Part shown: positions 22,906 through 33,499 of the stretch, one piece after another | How positions within the stretch are numbered: the stretch's first letter is position 1 | Layout: each line of letters opens with the position of its first letter | NCBI GenBank assembly: GCA_963576725.1 | Contig: OY755246.1 | Coordinates: 74,765,467 to 74,829,466, forward strand | Length of the DNA stretch: 64,000 nucleotides | DNA from: Azorinus chamasolen | Taxonomy: Eukaryota > Mollusca > Bivalvia > Cardiida > Solecurtidae | Direction of reading: 5' to 3' | Program-made: the position numbers and the translations under genes | The notes under the pieces: generated by a model | What the model saw: the letters and a program-made list of their open reading frames with translations, nothing else | Database searches by the model: none | Told to the model about the DNA's origin: nothing

Positions 22906-24990
22906 ACGACCCATTCGATATGCAAGAAGATCGATCAACAGACAATATCTGACAACAACGCTGTCGCTTGCTGGTGATATTTCTCTTCATCTTGGTCCAG
23001 TGGGCAGGAAAACATGTCTTTCCTGTCAAAGAACTATAGCCAAACTCAGCGAGCCGTATCATGTGACATCTGAAACACCTGGGCGGCTCATATCAAATGT
23101 ACCAGTGTATCTCCTAGTGTTGACAACTGCAGCAACTGGGCGGCACATGTCAAATGTACCAGTGTATCTCCTTGTGTTGACAACTGCAGCAACTGGGCGG
23201 CACATATCAAAATGTACCAGTGTATCTCCTAGTGTTGACAACTGCAGCAACTGGGCGGCACATATTAAATGTACCAGTGTATCTCCTAGTGCTGACAACT
23301 GCAGCAACTGGGTGGCACATGTCAAATGTACCAGTGTATCTCCTAGTGTTGACAACTGCAACAACTGGGCGGCACACATCAAATGTACCAGTGTATCTCC
23401 TAGTGTTGACAACTGCAGCAACTGGGCGGCACATGTCAAATGTACCAGTGTATCTCCTAGTGTTGACAACTGCAGCAACTGGGCGGCACATGTCAAATGT
23501 ACCAGTGTATCTCCTAGTGTTGACAACTGCAGCAACTGGGCGGCACACATCAAATGTACCAGTGTATCTCCTAGTGTTGACAACTGCAGCAACTGGGCGG
23601 CACATGTCAAATGTACCAGTGTATCTCCTAGTGTTGACAACTGCAGCAACTGGGCGGCACATGTCAAATGTACCAGTGTATATCCTAGTGTTGACAACTG
23701 CAGCAACTGGGCGGCACATGTCAAATGTACCAGTGTATCTCCTAGTGTTGACAACTGCAGCAACTGGACGGCACATATCAAATGTACCAGTGTATCTCGT
23801 AGCCTTGGCAACTACAAAAACTGGGCGGCTCACATCAAATGTACCAGTGTATCTCTTAGTGTTGACAACTGCAACAACTGGGCGGCACATATCAAATGTA
23901 CCAGTGTATCTCCTAGTGTTGACAACTGCAGCAACTGGGCGGCACATGTCAAATGTACCAGTGTATCTCCTAGTGTTGACAACTGCAGCAACTGGGCGGC
24001 ACATGTCAAATGTACCAGTGTATCTCCTTGTGTTGACAACTGCAGCAACTGGGCGGCACATATCAAAATGTACCAGTGTATCTCCTAGTGTTGACAACTG
24101 CAGCAACTGGGCGGCACATATTAAATGTACCAGTGTATCTCCTAGTGCTGACAACTGCAGCAACTGGGTGGCACATGTCAAATGTACCAGTGTATCTCCT
24201 AGTGTTGACAACTGCAACAACTGGGCGGCACACATCAAATGTACCAGTGTATCTCCTAGTGTTGACAACTGCAGCAACTGGGCGGCACATGTCAAATGTA
24301 CCAGTGTATCTCCTAGTGTTGACAACTGCAGCAACTGGGCGGCACATGTCAAATGTACCAGTGTATCTCCTAGTGTTGACAACTGCAGCAACTGGGCGGC
24401 ACACATCAAATGTACCAGTGTATCTCCTAGTGTTGACAACTGCAGCAACTGGGCGGCACATGTCAAATGTACCAGTGTATCTCCTAGTGTTGACAACTGC
24501 AGCAACTGGGCGGCACATGTCAAATGTACCAGTGTATCTCCTAGTGTTGACAACTGCAGCAACTGGGCGGCACATGTCAAATGTACCAGTGTATCTCCTA
24601 GTGTTGACAACTGCAGCAACTGGACGGCACATATCAAATGTACCAGTGTATCTCGTAGCCTTGGCAACTACAAAAACTGGGCGGCTCACATCAAATGTAC
24701 CAGTGTATCTCTTAGTGTTGACAACTGCAACAACTGGGCGGCACATATCAAATGTACCAGTGTATCTCCTAGTGTTGACAACTGCAGCAACTGGGCGGCA
24801 CATGTCAAATGTACCACTGGTGTATTGTGACGTAAGGAGGACCTTGAAAGTCCTTTTTAAAGTCCCTATACGTTTCGAGTTAGAACTTGCTAACAGAAAC
24901 TGGGAAAATACAAACAGCTTAAACATATCAAGACTAAACTTAAAACTAGAGTCCATCAAAGTTTATTTTTTGGAGAGATGTGGTGGCGGA
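22906..24990 (+). pseudogene. 5' part of a LINE ORF with a PHD-finger segment expanded into a minisatellite
   Basis: Just after the MITE the frame reads LAGDISLHLGPV, a decayed form of the 'GD..LNPGP' motif typical near the N-terminus of mollusc LINE ORFs, then CLSCQRTIAK, the first half of a PHD-like zinc finger. The next segment should be the second half, C..C..W.H..C; instead it is repeated about 30 times (57-bp array). After the array the frame continues into RFELELANRNWENTNSLNIS, then RLNLKLESIKVYF, which resembles the start of the endonuclease domain ('LNISHLN..S...K'). So an N-terminal region, a PHD finger and the endonuclease start are in the expected order. The catalytic endonuclease and RT are absent here. 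Confidence 0.7.
23080..24815 (+). repeat. 57-bp tandem array, about 30 copies, with an 856-bp higher-order duplication
   Basis: Each unit encodes CTSVSPSVDNCSNWAAHVK (19 residues) in one frame. Stops are rare in four of the six frames, so spurious frames up to 536 codons appear on both strands. An aberrant ATATCAAAATGTACCAG junction with one extra A occurs at about 23205 and again at about 24061. With the variant monomers in between (CTCGTAGCCTTGGCAAC, ACTGGACGGC) it marks an 856-bp block (15 units plus 1 base) that has been duplicated whole. Confidence 0.97.
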
Positions 24991-25020
24991 CATGAATCTC
25001 AAGATAATTAATCTTTAATT

Positions 25021-25829
25021 CAATATTGTATAAAGAAAAACATTTGTTCAATAAAAAAAATCGCTCAATAAGTTTAAATATTTGTTTAAAATGTTCAATA
25101 AATAATATATATTTATTCAGTCTCAGAAAAAATATTTATTCTAAAAATATAACTATGTTCTTAAATATATATTTATGGGGTAAAACATATTTTTGATAAA
25201 AAATAATTGTGTGATAAAATATTTATATGGACTAAACATATTTTTGAGGTAAATAAAAAAATAATTCTTATTTTTATATGGCCTGTAATTAGAATTATGG
25301 GATAGTAGAATTGATTTTGTAACCACGGATTTCATTGGCTCGTATGCCGGCGCCTCGTATTTCCGCGCTTTACACTACAAGGATGTATTTCAGTAACTTA
25401 ATCACATTTTAATTATTCTGTTTACTCTGACCACTTTAACAAAACACGTTATATTCACTAAACCTTAATTTCTTATTGGATGAGTTCTTCCTGGATACTG
25501 CGAGCTGCCATATTGGAATGCATGAGCCAATGGGATGCGTTATTACAAGATCAATTTTGCTATCCCACAGTTCTAATTATAGTCCATATACATATTTTTA
25601 CCGCACAAATATGTTTTAAGTCCATATAAATATTTTATCAACATTTTATTTTTATCACTTTTTACCACATTCATATATTTTAAAATACAATTTGTTTTTA
25701 GAACGAATAGTTTTCCTGAGATTGAATAAATATATTAGTTATTCAGTAAATATAGTTTTATTGAACACATATTTGAAATTATTGAATGAATATTTTTTAT
25801 TGAACAAATATTTTTGTTATACAATATTG
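25021..25829. mobile_element. 809-bp AT-rich foldback element
   Basis: Left arm 25021-25318 and right arm 25547-25829 are inverted repeats with ~280 bp of alignable length: CAATATTGTATAA at both tips, TTTGTTCAATAAA, GATAAAATATTTATATGGAC, and TAATTAGAA.T.TGGGATAG at the inner ends. The 228-bp spacer is not AT-rich and not repetitive. It sits between the 5' and 3' parts of a LINE. No ORF of note. Confidence 0.85.
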
Positions 25830-25834
25830 CAATA

Positions 25835-26020
25835 TTCCAACGCCATAACTCATATGCTTAACATGAAAAAAGTACCTATGGAAAACAGTATTTCAGGTTC
25901 TAGGCCGCCCAAGTCTGGAACAGCCTCCCAAAACACTTGAGACAAATTGACAATTATAGTGAGTTTGTGAGGTTGGTGCGGACTTGGTGCGGTCCATGTA
26001 TGTTCCTAGATTATTTGCCA
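25835..26020 (+). pseudogene. 3' end of a LINE polymerase ORF
   Basis: Frame translation reads YGKQYFRF, stop, AAQVWNSLPKHLRQIDNYSE, then FVRLVRTWCGPCMF. This is the characteristic C-terminus of mollusc LINE ORF2 ('F...A..VWN.LP..LR..DNY..FVRL.R.W.GP.C'). One in-frame stop shows that it is dead. It may be the other end of the copy that starts at 22.9 kb, with most of the middle lost. Confidence 0.8.
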
Positions 26021-27080
26021 TGACTTTTTCATTGATTGTACGAGTATATCAAACATGCAAACAATATGTAACCAGGGTAAGTGATAATATATTCTTTTTT
26101 GTTATATACACCATATCATGCGTGTTGTGTGCCACTCGTTGTTTATTGGATAAGATTGTGAACTCTAATCAGGAAACCATCTGAAAGATGAAAATACTTT
26201 ATATCTCTTCCCTATAATACAATTTATTCACTAAACAAACTTCTACTTCAAACCTGAAACTGTACTGTAAATTTCCTCCAAATTTTCAGCATGTGAAATA
26301 TGTGTTGTTCTTTTATTTACTGATTAATTGTTACTTGATTTGTTTGTCGGAAATTAGCTATAAAGCTAATGTAATTAGGTTTCTACATAACCGACTCTAA
26401 GTAAAACTTCTTGTAGTTTGCCATGGTTACCTATTGTGTATTGGTTGCTGTACATTTCAATTCTAGAAATGTATTTCAAAAAAGACTTTTTTTCTTATTA
26501 AAAAAATAGTCTATAATTCAACTTGATTAAAATTAATACAAATCTTTTAGCAATTTTAGTAAATGCATTAATTGATTTGATTAATACGATGAATATGGTA
26601 AACTACTATTAAATGGAGATGGTCATGTGGGCGACGTAGAACTGCTAAAATTCGTTCTAAAACAGAGAGGTGTGGTATATTGTAATAAATACTGGTAGTA
26701 CAGCATACGCTGGGTCTAATAACGAAAATAGATTCGGGCCTTAAACTACTTTTGGGCTGACTTTTAGGTCACTATAATGCAATAAGGTCCCCAAAGGGCT
26801 GTACTTATTCTTATAAAACGTATCATATATTTAATTATATAAAGTAAAATGGTAAAATATCATATAGCACGATTGTGTATAGGACTTGAACACCGTCGCA
26901 GAAATCTGGTTAGCAACATTTAAACTCAGAAAAAATAAAGACTTAACACCGGCCAACATTGTGACTATATAATTATATATTGTGGCCAGCATTGTGTTTA
27001 TATCCCACAAAAGACATCGTACAATGAGCGACAATCACACTTAACCTTTAGACTGTTACCGGTGGATCCGTGATTACCGT
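26021..27080. other. Unassigned DNA
   Basis: No gene or repeat recognised. AT-rich, with short scattered open frames only. Confidence 0.4.
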
Positions 27081-27084
27081 GATT

Positions 27085-27160
27085 GGACACATAGTTTGGG
27101 TGCAGATGAGACGCCGAGTAATTTGACATCTCATCAGGATCCACACTGTTCGGAGACAGA
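27085..27160. repeat. Hairpin repeat family member
   Basis: TGGGTGCAGATGAGACGCC and GACATCTCATCAGGATCC, then ACACTGTTCGG: a diverged copy of the GATCAGACG...CGTCTGATC module. Confidence 0.6.
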
Positions 27161-27204
27161 TTAAAAAGTGTAACAATAATTTGCTCAGCAGACTAAAGTT
27201 TAAA

Positions 27205-27430
27205 GATGGCCCACAACCCGCGATAGATAGACTGGTATCCAATATTTAACATGATGACGACTAACAACTCGCGACAGATAAACATATATTCCAAAACTCG
27301 TGATAAACTGGTACATGTATCCAACATCTAACATGATTACCCACAACTCGCGATAGATAGGCTGGTATCTAACATCTAACATGATTACCCACAACTCGCG
27401 ATAGATAGGCTGGTATCTAATATTTAGCAT
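27205..27430. repeat. 48-bp tandem repeat, about 4 copies
   Basis: CCACAACTCGCGATAGATAG followed by GCTGGTATCTAACATCTAAC and ATGATTAC. ATGATTACCC starts at 27333 and 27381 (48 bp). The left copies are diverged. Confidence 0.9.
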
Positions 27431-27722
27431 TATCCCAAAGCTGTCAATTTAGTCAACTTTGCTTGATTACTTAAAAAAGAGTGAATATACACAACGGGAA
27501 AAATCATGCAAACTGCTTTAACTTACACGGTCGGGTATAGGGGGCCTCAATATATGCTTTCGTAGTATACGAACACATTCTAGATTCTCGAAAATATCAA
27601 TACACTGTCAGACAACTTTGTGAATGTATCCGAATTTACCAGCGGCAATTACAAACTAACTTACATGTCTCTAATCACGTATTCGAATTTATCGCATAAA
27701 CCGCCATTTATTCTCCAAGATT
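27431..27722. other. Unassigned DNA
   Basis: No feature seen. Confidence 0.35.
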
Positions 27723-28790
27723 AACAAGAGTACCGCATACGGTACATAATACGCCCACTTGCAAACTTTCTCAGCCTGATTCAACATGCCTTATAAGTGT
27801 TGATATTTTCTAATCTGTGCTTCAGATCTTTATTTCCATATTAAGGTGATACTATTTTTTTTAAAAAAGAAGTGAATATCTTATTAAATAAAAAAGTTAC
27901 AGATAATCTTCATTTTTGCAGATTTTTGTAAAGTGCAACGGCCATAACCCTGTAAAGACAAACTGAATGAACCTCAAAATAAACTCAGCTTCAAATTTTG
28001 TTGCTTAAAACATTTGTGTTAAATTTCATTTTTATCATTTTAATAGTTTTCCCAGAAAACAACAGACAAACTAAAAGTTGACCGACTAACAAAGCAACGA
28101 ACACATGAAGTTCAAGGACCATAACTTTAGAATAAAATGACATATAACCCCCCCCCCAATATATGTGAAAATTCACATTAAGGTTTAACTATATAAAAAA
28201 AATTGAAGTAAATATCATTTCAAATGAAAAAGTTATGGCCATCCTCATATTTGCATAGATTTGCATTATTTTTTTTAAGTGCAAGGGCCATAACTCCGAA
28301 ACAACAAATCAAATGATCCTCAGAATCGACTTAGCTTCAGGTCTTGATGCATTAAACATGTGTATGAAGTTTCATTAATATCTGTCAAACAGTTTTGCCA
28401 GAAAACAGCGGACAAACTATTCGCATATATTTGCATTTTTTTAAGTAAAAGGGCAAAAACTCCGAAACGACAAATCAAATAAACCTCAAAATCGACTCAG
28501 CATCAGATCTTGATGCATTAAACATTGTTGTGAAGTTTCATTAATATCTCTCAAATAGTTTTCCCAGAAAACAGCGGACAAACTATTTGCATATTTTTAA
28601 GGACAAGGGCCATAACTCTAAAATGAAAAATCAAATGAACCTCAGAATCAACTCAGCTTCAGATCTTGATGCATTAAACATTTGTGTGAAGTTTCATTAA
28701 TATCTCTCAAATAATTTTCCCAGAAAACAGCGGACAAACTATTTGCATGTATTTGCATTATTTTTTAAGTAAAAGGGCCATAACTCCGAA
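27723..28790 (+). mobile_element. Pearl/HINE-like element, family 1, copy A (3'-truncated)
   Basis: It begins AACAAGAGTACCGCATACGG, whose GTACCG...CGGTAC can form a hairpin. It continues with a 5' unique region and then ~165-bp monomers, each with GGGCCATAACTC, CAGATCTTGATGCATTAAAC and AGTTTTCCCAGAAAACAGCG. Copy B at 47986-49583 has the same 5' end. Copy A stops within a monomer at about 28790 and lacks the terminal GAAC tract and hairpin. No coding capacity. A short run of C's at 28148-28156 replaces a few bases relative to copy B. Confidence 0.8.
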
Positions 28791-29129
28791 TGCAGTTATA
28801 TTAAAAATGCACATCGCATTGTTGTCATATATATAACTCTTTATTTCCCTTTCATCTACAAGGGTTGAATACAAAAGCATGAAATTTTACATGTACACAT
28901 TTGTGTTTATCTTTTAGTTAGTTGTAGTAAGTATCGAAATCTTTTTACCGAAAATGATATGATACTGATATGATACTGATATGATACTGATATGATACTG
29001 ATCCATGCTCCTGTTGTATGACTCTAGTAAACTTGTGTGATAAAATGATAATAAATCAACACATACAAACCTCTAAAAAGGACCATATTCCCAAGGGTGA
29101 AACATAAAATACTGCGGGAGAACCCCTTA
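28791..29129. other. Unassigned DNA with a short tandem repeat
   Basis: At 28958-29003 GATACTGATAT repeats four times. Otherwise nothing recognised. Confidence 0.5.
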
Positions 29130-29149
29130 TCAATGTATCATACGTCGTT

Positions 29150-29296
29150 TATTGAAGGGACGAGCGGGCCCGGGTTTACCCTGTTTATACATACTGTCCC
29201 GAGGACAGCATGTTTTGTGTCGGAGCGTATCTATGCATGGAACACAGGAATTGTCAATGAAGTAAGAACCACCATATCTCTTGAATCGCACTAATT
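29150..29296 (-). CDS. Candidate Cys-rich exon (weak)
   Basis: On the minus strand an acceptor-like TTCTTAAATTAG is followed by an open stretch reading RFKRYGGSYFIDNSCVPCID, then TLRHKTCCPRDSMYKQG, with a possible donor at GG/GTAAAC. Taken this way the exon is phase 1-1, the usual arrangement for extracellular Cys-rich modules, and the CxxC...CC spacing is module-like. Against it, the plus strand is also open, with its own donor-like GAA/GTAAGA. If genuine it could belong to the same minus-strand gene as the 16-17 kb exons; that is speculation. Confidence 0.2.
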
Positions 29297-29330
29297 TAAG
29301 AAAGTTGTATAACTGTACGTATACCGCATA

Positions 29331-29935
29331 ATTTATTTTTGTTTCATATCTCAAACCACAGCCTGCCTTGCATTATTTATGTATGTGTCTACATGTAGTT
29401 TAACGGTACTGACGTAATAGGGCATGAACATCAACAAATGTGTATAGTTTAAGCGATCAAGTCTCGCCGATAAAAATGTGGCTAATAAAAAAAGACTTAA
29501 TGTTTGAAAACACTGGCAATACTATTCAGAAATTAGGTGATATTAGTCTATAAAGTATATCAGTTCTTACAAACATCCATCAATAAGCTGAACCTGGCGA
29601 AGTTTTAGTCAACAGACGAAGGGCAATGTAAAGACAATTCATTGAGTGCTGACTGTTCAAAGTCAAATCGCCTACTAGTGTTAATCGACTAAAGAGTGCA
29701 TTTGCTCGATGATTCGAATGGCAAACTTTGCAGTACAAGGCTTCACCAGGAACCCCTAATCTGGGTGTACACTGTTTGCAAATACCAGTACACTCATTGC
29801 CCATATTAAAAGATATTTTGATAGACATATTATACGAGGAGACTTCTCAATTGGTTTAAATATATAAACTATTGAATTTGCAAATATCAAACTATCAATT
29901 TATTAATGTGGTCGCAAAACATGCACAGATAAGGG
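29331..29935. repeat. Mostly unassigned; hairpin-family fragment at 29720-29790
   Basis: On the minus strand GTATTTGCAAACAGTGTACACC followed by CAGATTAGGGG matches the recurring 'GCAAACAG.GTAGACCCAGAT' arm. The 82-codon open frame there derives from this repeat. Nothing else seen. Confidence 0.45.
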
Positions 29936-30400
29936 TGGTATATATCTGACAACAGAATGCACATGGCACACCAGTCCCCGGTATATATCTGACAACAGAA
30001 TGCACATGGCACACCAGTCCCCGTTATATATTGGAGACAACAGAATGCACATGGCACACCAGTCCCCGGTATATAACTGACAACAGAATACACATGGCAC
30101 ACCAGTCCCCGGTATATAACTGACAACGGAATACACATGACACACCAGTCCGCGGTATATATCTGACAACAGAATGCACATGACACACAAGTCCCCGGTA
30201 TATATCTGACAACAGAATGCACATGACACACCAGTCCCCGGTATATATCTGACAAGAGAATGCACATGACACACCAGTCCGCGGTATATATCTGACAACA
30301 GAATGCACATGACACACCAGTCCCCTGTATATATAATGCACATGGCACACCAGTCCTCGCTGATATATCTGACAACAGAATGCACATGACACACCAATAC
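29936..30400. repeat. 43-bp tandem array, about 11 copies
   Basis: ATATCTGACAACAGAATGCA followed by CATGGCACACCAGTCCCCGG. TATATCT starts at 29941 and 29984 (43 bp). One copy near 30330 is internally deleted. The period of 43 is not a multiple of three, so three overlapping frames of 122-166 codons on the minus strand are all artefacts. Confidence 0.97.
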
Positions 30401-30866
30401 TCTTTCTCAGTAACGGCTAATTTATATGATCACGATAACAGCCTATCCGTATAGCTTGTTTTCGAGTCTCTTTATTTATAAACAAGCAATTAATAGATTA
30501 AAGAGTGATATTTGCTGTCAGCATATGGTAAAACATGATATGCTGTGCTACTTCGATCTTAGTAGGGATTCGCAGGCACATATATGTATGTTTTATACAT
30601 ACTTAACTTTTCATTATAGTCAGTAGATTTACATAACAAAGATAGACACAATTCAAATGCATTTTCGCATTGAATTTAGATTTTCATTGAGCATGAAAAC
30701 ATTTGTTTCAGCCAGCTTTTAATTGCTCAAGTACTGGCCTTTTCACAGAAGTGTTGTTCGGCTGAGAATGAAATGTACTGACTACGCTTAGATCGAGACG
30801 AGACCCGTTTCACTTGACATCTCATTATGATCCGAACTGACACTGGTTTTAAATGAATAAATATTA
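30401..30866. other. Unassigned DNA with a decayed hairpin repeat
   Basis: Around 30790-30845 GAGACGAGACCCG and TGACATCTCATTATGATCCG form a decayed copy of the hairpin module. Nothing else recognised. Confidence 0.45.
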
Positions 30867-32446
30867 AACAAGGGGGCCATGGTGGCCCTAAATCGTTCAC
30901 CTGGTTATTATAGACTTATGGATACACTGTATTTCTATGTAAAAATTAGTCAACTTCAGATTGGGGTCAATATGAAACCAAGGGCCATAATTATGGGCCT
31001 GGAGGTTAAGATTTGAACAATTTTAATAAAGGAACATTAGGTGATGCTTCATATAAATTTCAAAGGTCTGGGTCTTACAATTTCACAGAAGAAGGTTTTT
31101 AAAATATTTCCTATGAAAAACTGATAAGCAAGGGACGGGGTAATTTTGGTTCAGGGCTCATGATTTGAACAATCTTGGAAGAAAACCATTAGATGATACT
31201 ACATACCAAATTTCAAAGGTCTAGGCCTTACAGTTTCGGAGAAGAATATTTTTAAAGATTTACCTATAACAAAACTGATAAGCCCCGGGCGGGGTCACTT
31301 TTGGCCCTGGGGTCACAATTTGAACAATCTTGGTAGAAAATCATTAGATGATGCTACATACCAAATACCAAAGGTCTAGACCTTACAGTTTCAGAGAAGA
31401 AGATTTTTAAAGATTTTCCTATGAAAAATTGATAAGCCCCGGGCGGGGCCATTTTTAATCCGGGGGTCATAAGTTGAACAATCTTTGTAGAGGACCATTA
31501 GATGATGCTACATACTAAATATCAAAGGTCTAGGCCTTATGGTTTCAGAGAAGAAGAATTTTAAATATTTTCCTATGAAAAAACGGATAAGCCCCGGGAC
31601 AGAGCCATTTTTGATCCGGGGGTCATTATTTAAACACACTTTATAGAGGGCCATTAGATGATGCTACATACCAAATATCAAAGGTCTAGGCCTTATGGTT
31701 TTAGAGATTTTTTTTCAAGATTTTCCTATGAAAAACTGATAAGCCCTGGGGCGGGGCCATTTTTGGTCTGGGGTCATAATTTGAACAATCTTGGTAGAGG
31801 ACCATTATATGATGCTACATACCAAATATCAAAGATCTAGGCCTTATGGTTTTAGAGAAGAAGATTTAAAAATAAATCCTATGAAAAACTGATAAGCCCC
31901 GGGGCGGGGCCATTTTTGGTCCGGGGGTCATAATTTGAACAAATTTTGTAGAGGACCATTAGATGATGCTACATACCAAATATCAAAGATCTATGCCTTA
32001 TGGTTTCAGAGAAGATTTTTTTAAAAACAAAAAATCCTATGAAAAACTGAGAAGCCCCGGGGTTGGGCCATTTTTAATCCGGAGGTCATAATTTTAATAC
32101 TCTTTTTAGAGGACCATTAGATGATGGCACATATTAAATATCAATGGTCTATGCCTTACGGTTTTAGAGATTAAAGATTTTCCCATGAAAAATTGATAAG
32201 CCCAGGGGCGGGGCCATTTTTGGTCCGGGGCTCATAATTTGAATAATCTTTGTAGAGGACCATTAGATGATGCTACATACCAAATATCAAATGTCTAGGC
32301 CTTATGGTTTCAGAGAAGATATTTAAGTAAATTTTTGACGACGCACGTACGCACGACGCACATACGCACATATGCACGACGCACGATGACGGACGGAGAC
32401 AGCCCCCTCACAATACCCTCACAATACCTCACCTGGCACAAAGCTA
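30867..32446 (+). mobile_element. Pearl/HINE-like element, family 2
   Basis: It starts AACAAGGGGGCCATGGTGGCCC, which contains a palindrome. It then has about eight ~154-bp monomers, each with GAGGACCATTAGATGATGCTA, CAAAGGTCTAGGCCTTA and TGATAAGCCCCGGG. An ACGACGCACGTACGCACG-type tract follows, ending with CCTCACCTGGCACAAAGC. Layout is the same as in family 1 and family 3. No coding capacity. The internal 60-codon open frame is an artefact. Confidence 0.8.
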
Positions 32447-32527
32447 AAATGATATGTCTTTTTTGAGAGAACAGAAAACCGATATTTGTCAATTATTTAG
32501 TGTATTAAGGGTTATTATTTCATGCAC

Positions 32528-32705
32528 AGAGGAATATTTGTATACCATTGCGACTGTAGTTGAAGCCACGGTGGAACCTCTTGGAACTGGTCTAAGGCTG
32601 CGTCCAAGCTTCATTCCGCCTGAAATAGAAAACAATGATGTTGCAAGGCAATCAAATATTGGCAAACTGAAATATTTCTTAGGCGACCGCACAAAAATGG
32701 TCTAA
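32528..32705 (+). CDS. Candidate terminal exon (strand uncertain)
   Basis: After TTATTATTTCATGCACAG the plus strand is open for 58 codons, reading EYLYTIATVVEATVEPLGTG, then LRLRPSFIPPEIENNDVARQ and SNIGKLKYFLGDRTKMV to a TAA at 32703-32705. Composition is protein-like and free of repeats. However, the minus strand has an even better acceptor (TTGTTTTCTATTTCAG/GCGG) followed by an open GGMKLGRSLRPVPRGSTV-like stretch. One strand may carry a real exon; I cannot decide which, and no family is recognised. Confidence 0.3.
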
Positions 32706-33056
32706 TAATCGGTCTATAATACAAGGCCTAGCTAATTCAGAAGCTATACATTTTGTACATACATGTAATTAACTATTTCACGTTTACCTGCATTTTGATT
32801 TATTTCTAGATATCATTCCTGTTTCGTTTTCTTTAAAACATAATCCTAACACTATGTATTATGAGTTCTGATTAAACAGTGAGTTACTCTGTCTCTGATC
32901 TGCATCCAAACTGTATGTGAATGGTGAATTATGTGTGTATTTGATAAAACAGTATAAGTAACCACTGTTATATTATCAGTAACATTATTTCAAATATTGT
33001 TGAAAGAGTGTGTTAGACAAAACAACACATGTATGTTGTATGATGGCGGGCCTGAT
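32706..33056. other. Unassigned DNA
   Basis: No feature seen. Confidence 0.35.
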
Positions 33057-33430
33057 TTGAAACGTATGAAAAGACAGAACACATTAAGACAGGGCCTATT
33101 AGAACGTATGAAAAGACTGACCACATTGATACAGGGCCTATTAGAACGATGAAAAGACAGACCACATTCATACAGGGCCTATTAGAACGTATGAAAAGAC
33201 AGACCACATTGATACAGGGCCTATTAGAACGTATGAAAAGACAGACCACATTCATACAGGGCCTATTAGAACGTATGAAAAGACAGACCACATTCATACA
33301 GGGCCTATTAGAACGTATGAAAAGACAGACCACATTCATACAGGGCCTATTAGAACGTATGAAAAGACAGACCACATTGATACAGGGCCTATTAGAATGT
33401 ATGAAAAGACAGACCACATTGATACAGCTT
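33057..33430. repeat. 42-bp tandem array, about 9 copies
   Basis: Unit AACGTATGAAAAGACAGACC then ACATTGATACAGGGCCTATTAG. 42 is a multiple of three, so plus (MKRQTTFIQGLLER) and minus frames stay open for 139-143 codons. The first unit boundary lost two bases at about 33147. Just after the array (33440-33500) is half of a hairpin repeat (GATGCGGCAACTGATCTGGA). Confidence 0.95.
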
Positions 33431-33499
33431 CTAATGAGTGACAATCAGAGCAGCATCGAAGATGCGGCAACTGATCTGGATCTAGACTGTTCGGAAAAC

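Noticed and set aside
22960..23010. 2A-like ribosome-skipping motif (GDISLHLGP)
   Set aside because: The motif resembles the 'GD..LNPGP' of LINE ORFs, but N-P is changed to H-L, which would abolish 2A function, and the ORF is dead.
22895..25011. Very long open frames (up to 536 codons plus, 486 codons minus)
   Set aside because: Frames are open only because the 57-bp unit is a multiple of three and lacks stops in several phases. Both strands and several phases are open at once, and the outer parts are a dead LINE.
25021..25829. Origin of replication or matrix-attachment region because of high AT content
   Set aside because: The AT-rich arms are explained by the inverted repeat of a foldback element; nothing specific supports an origin.
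29887..30397. Three overlapping Cys-rich minus frames
   Set aside because: Reading of a 43-bp array. The period is not a multiple of three, so the same peptide appears in all phases.
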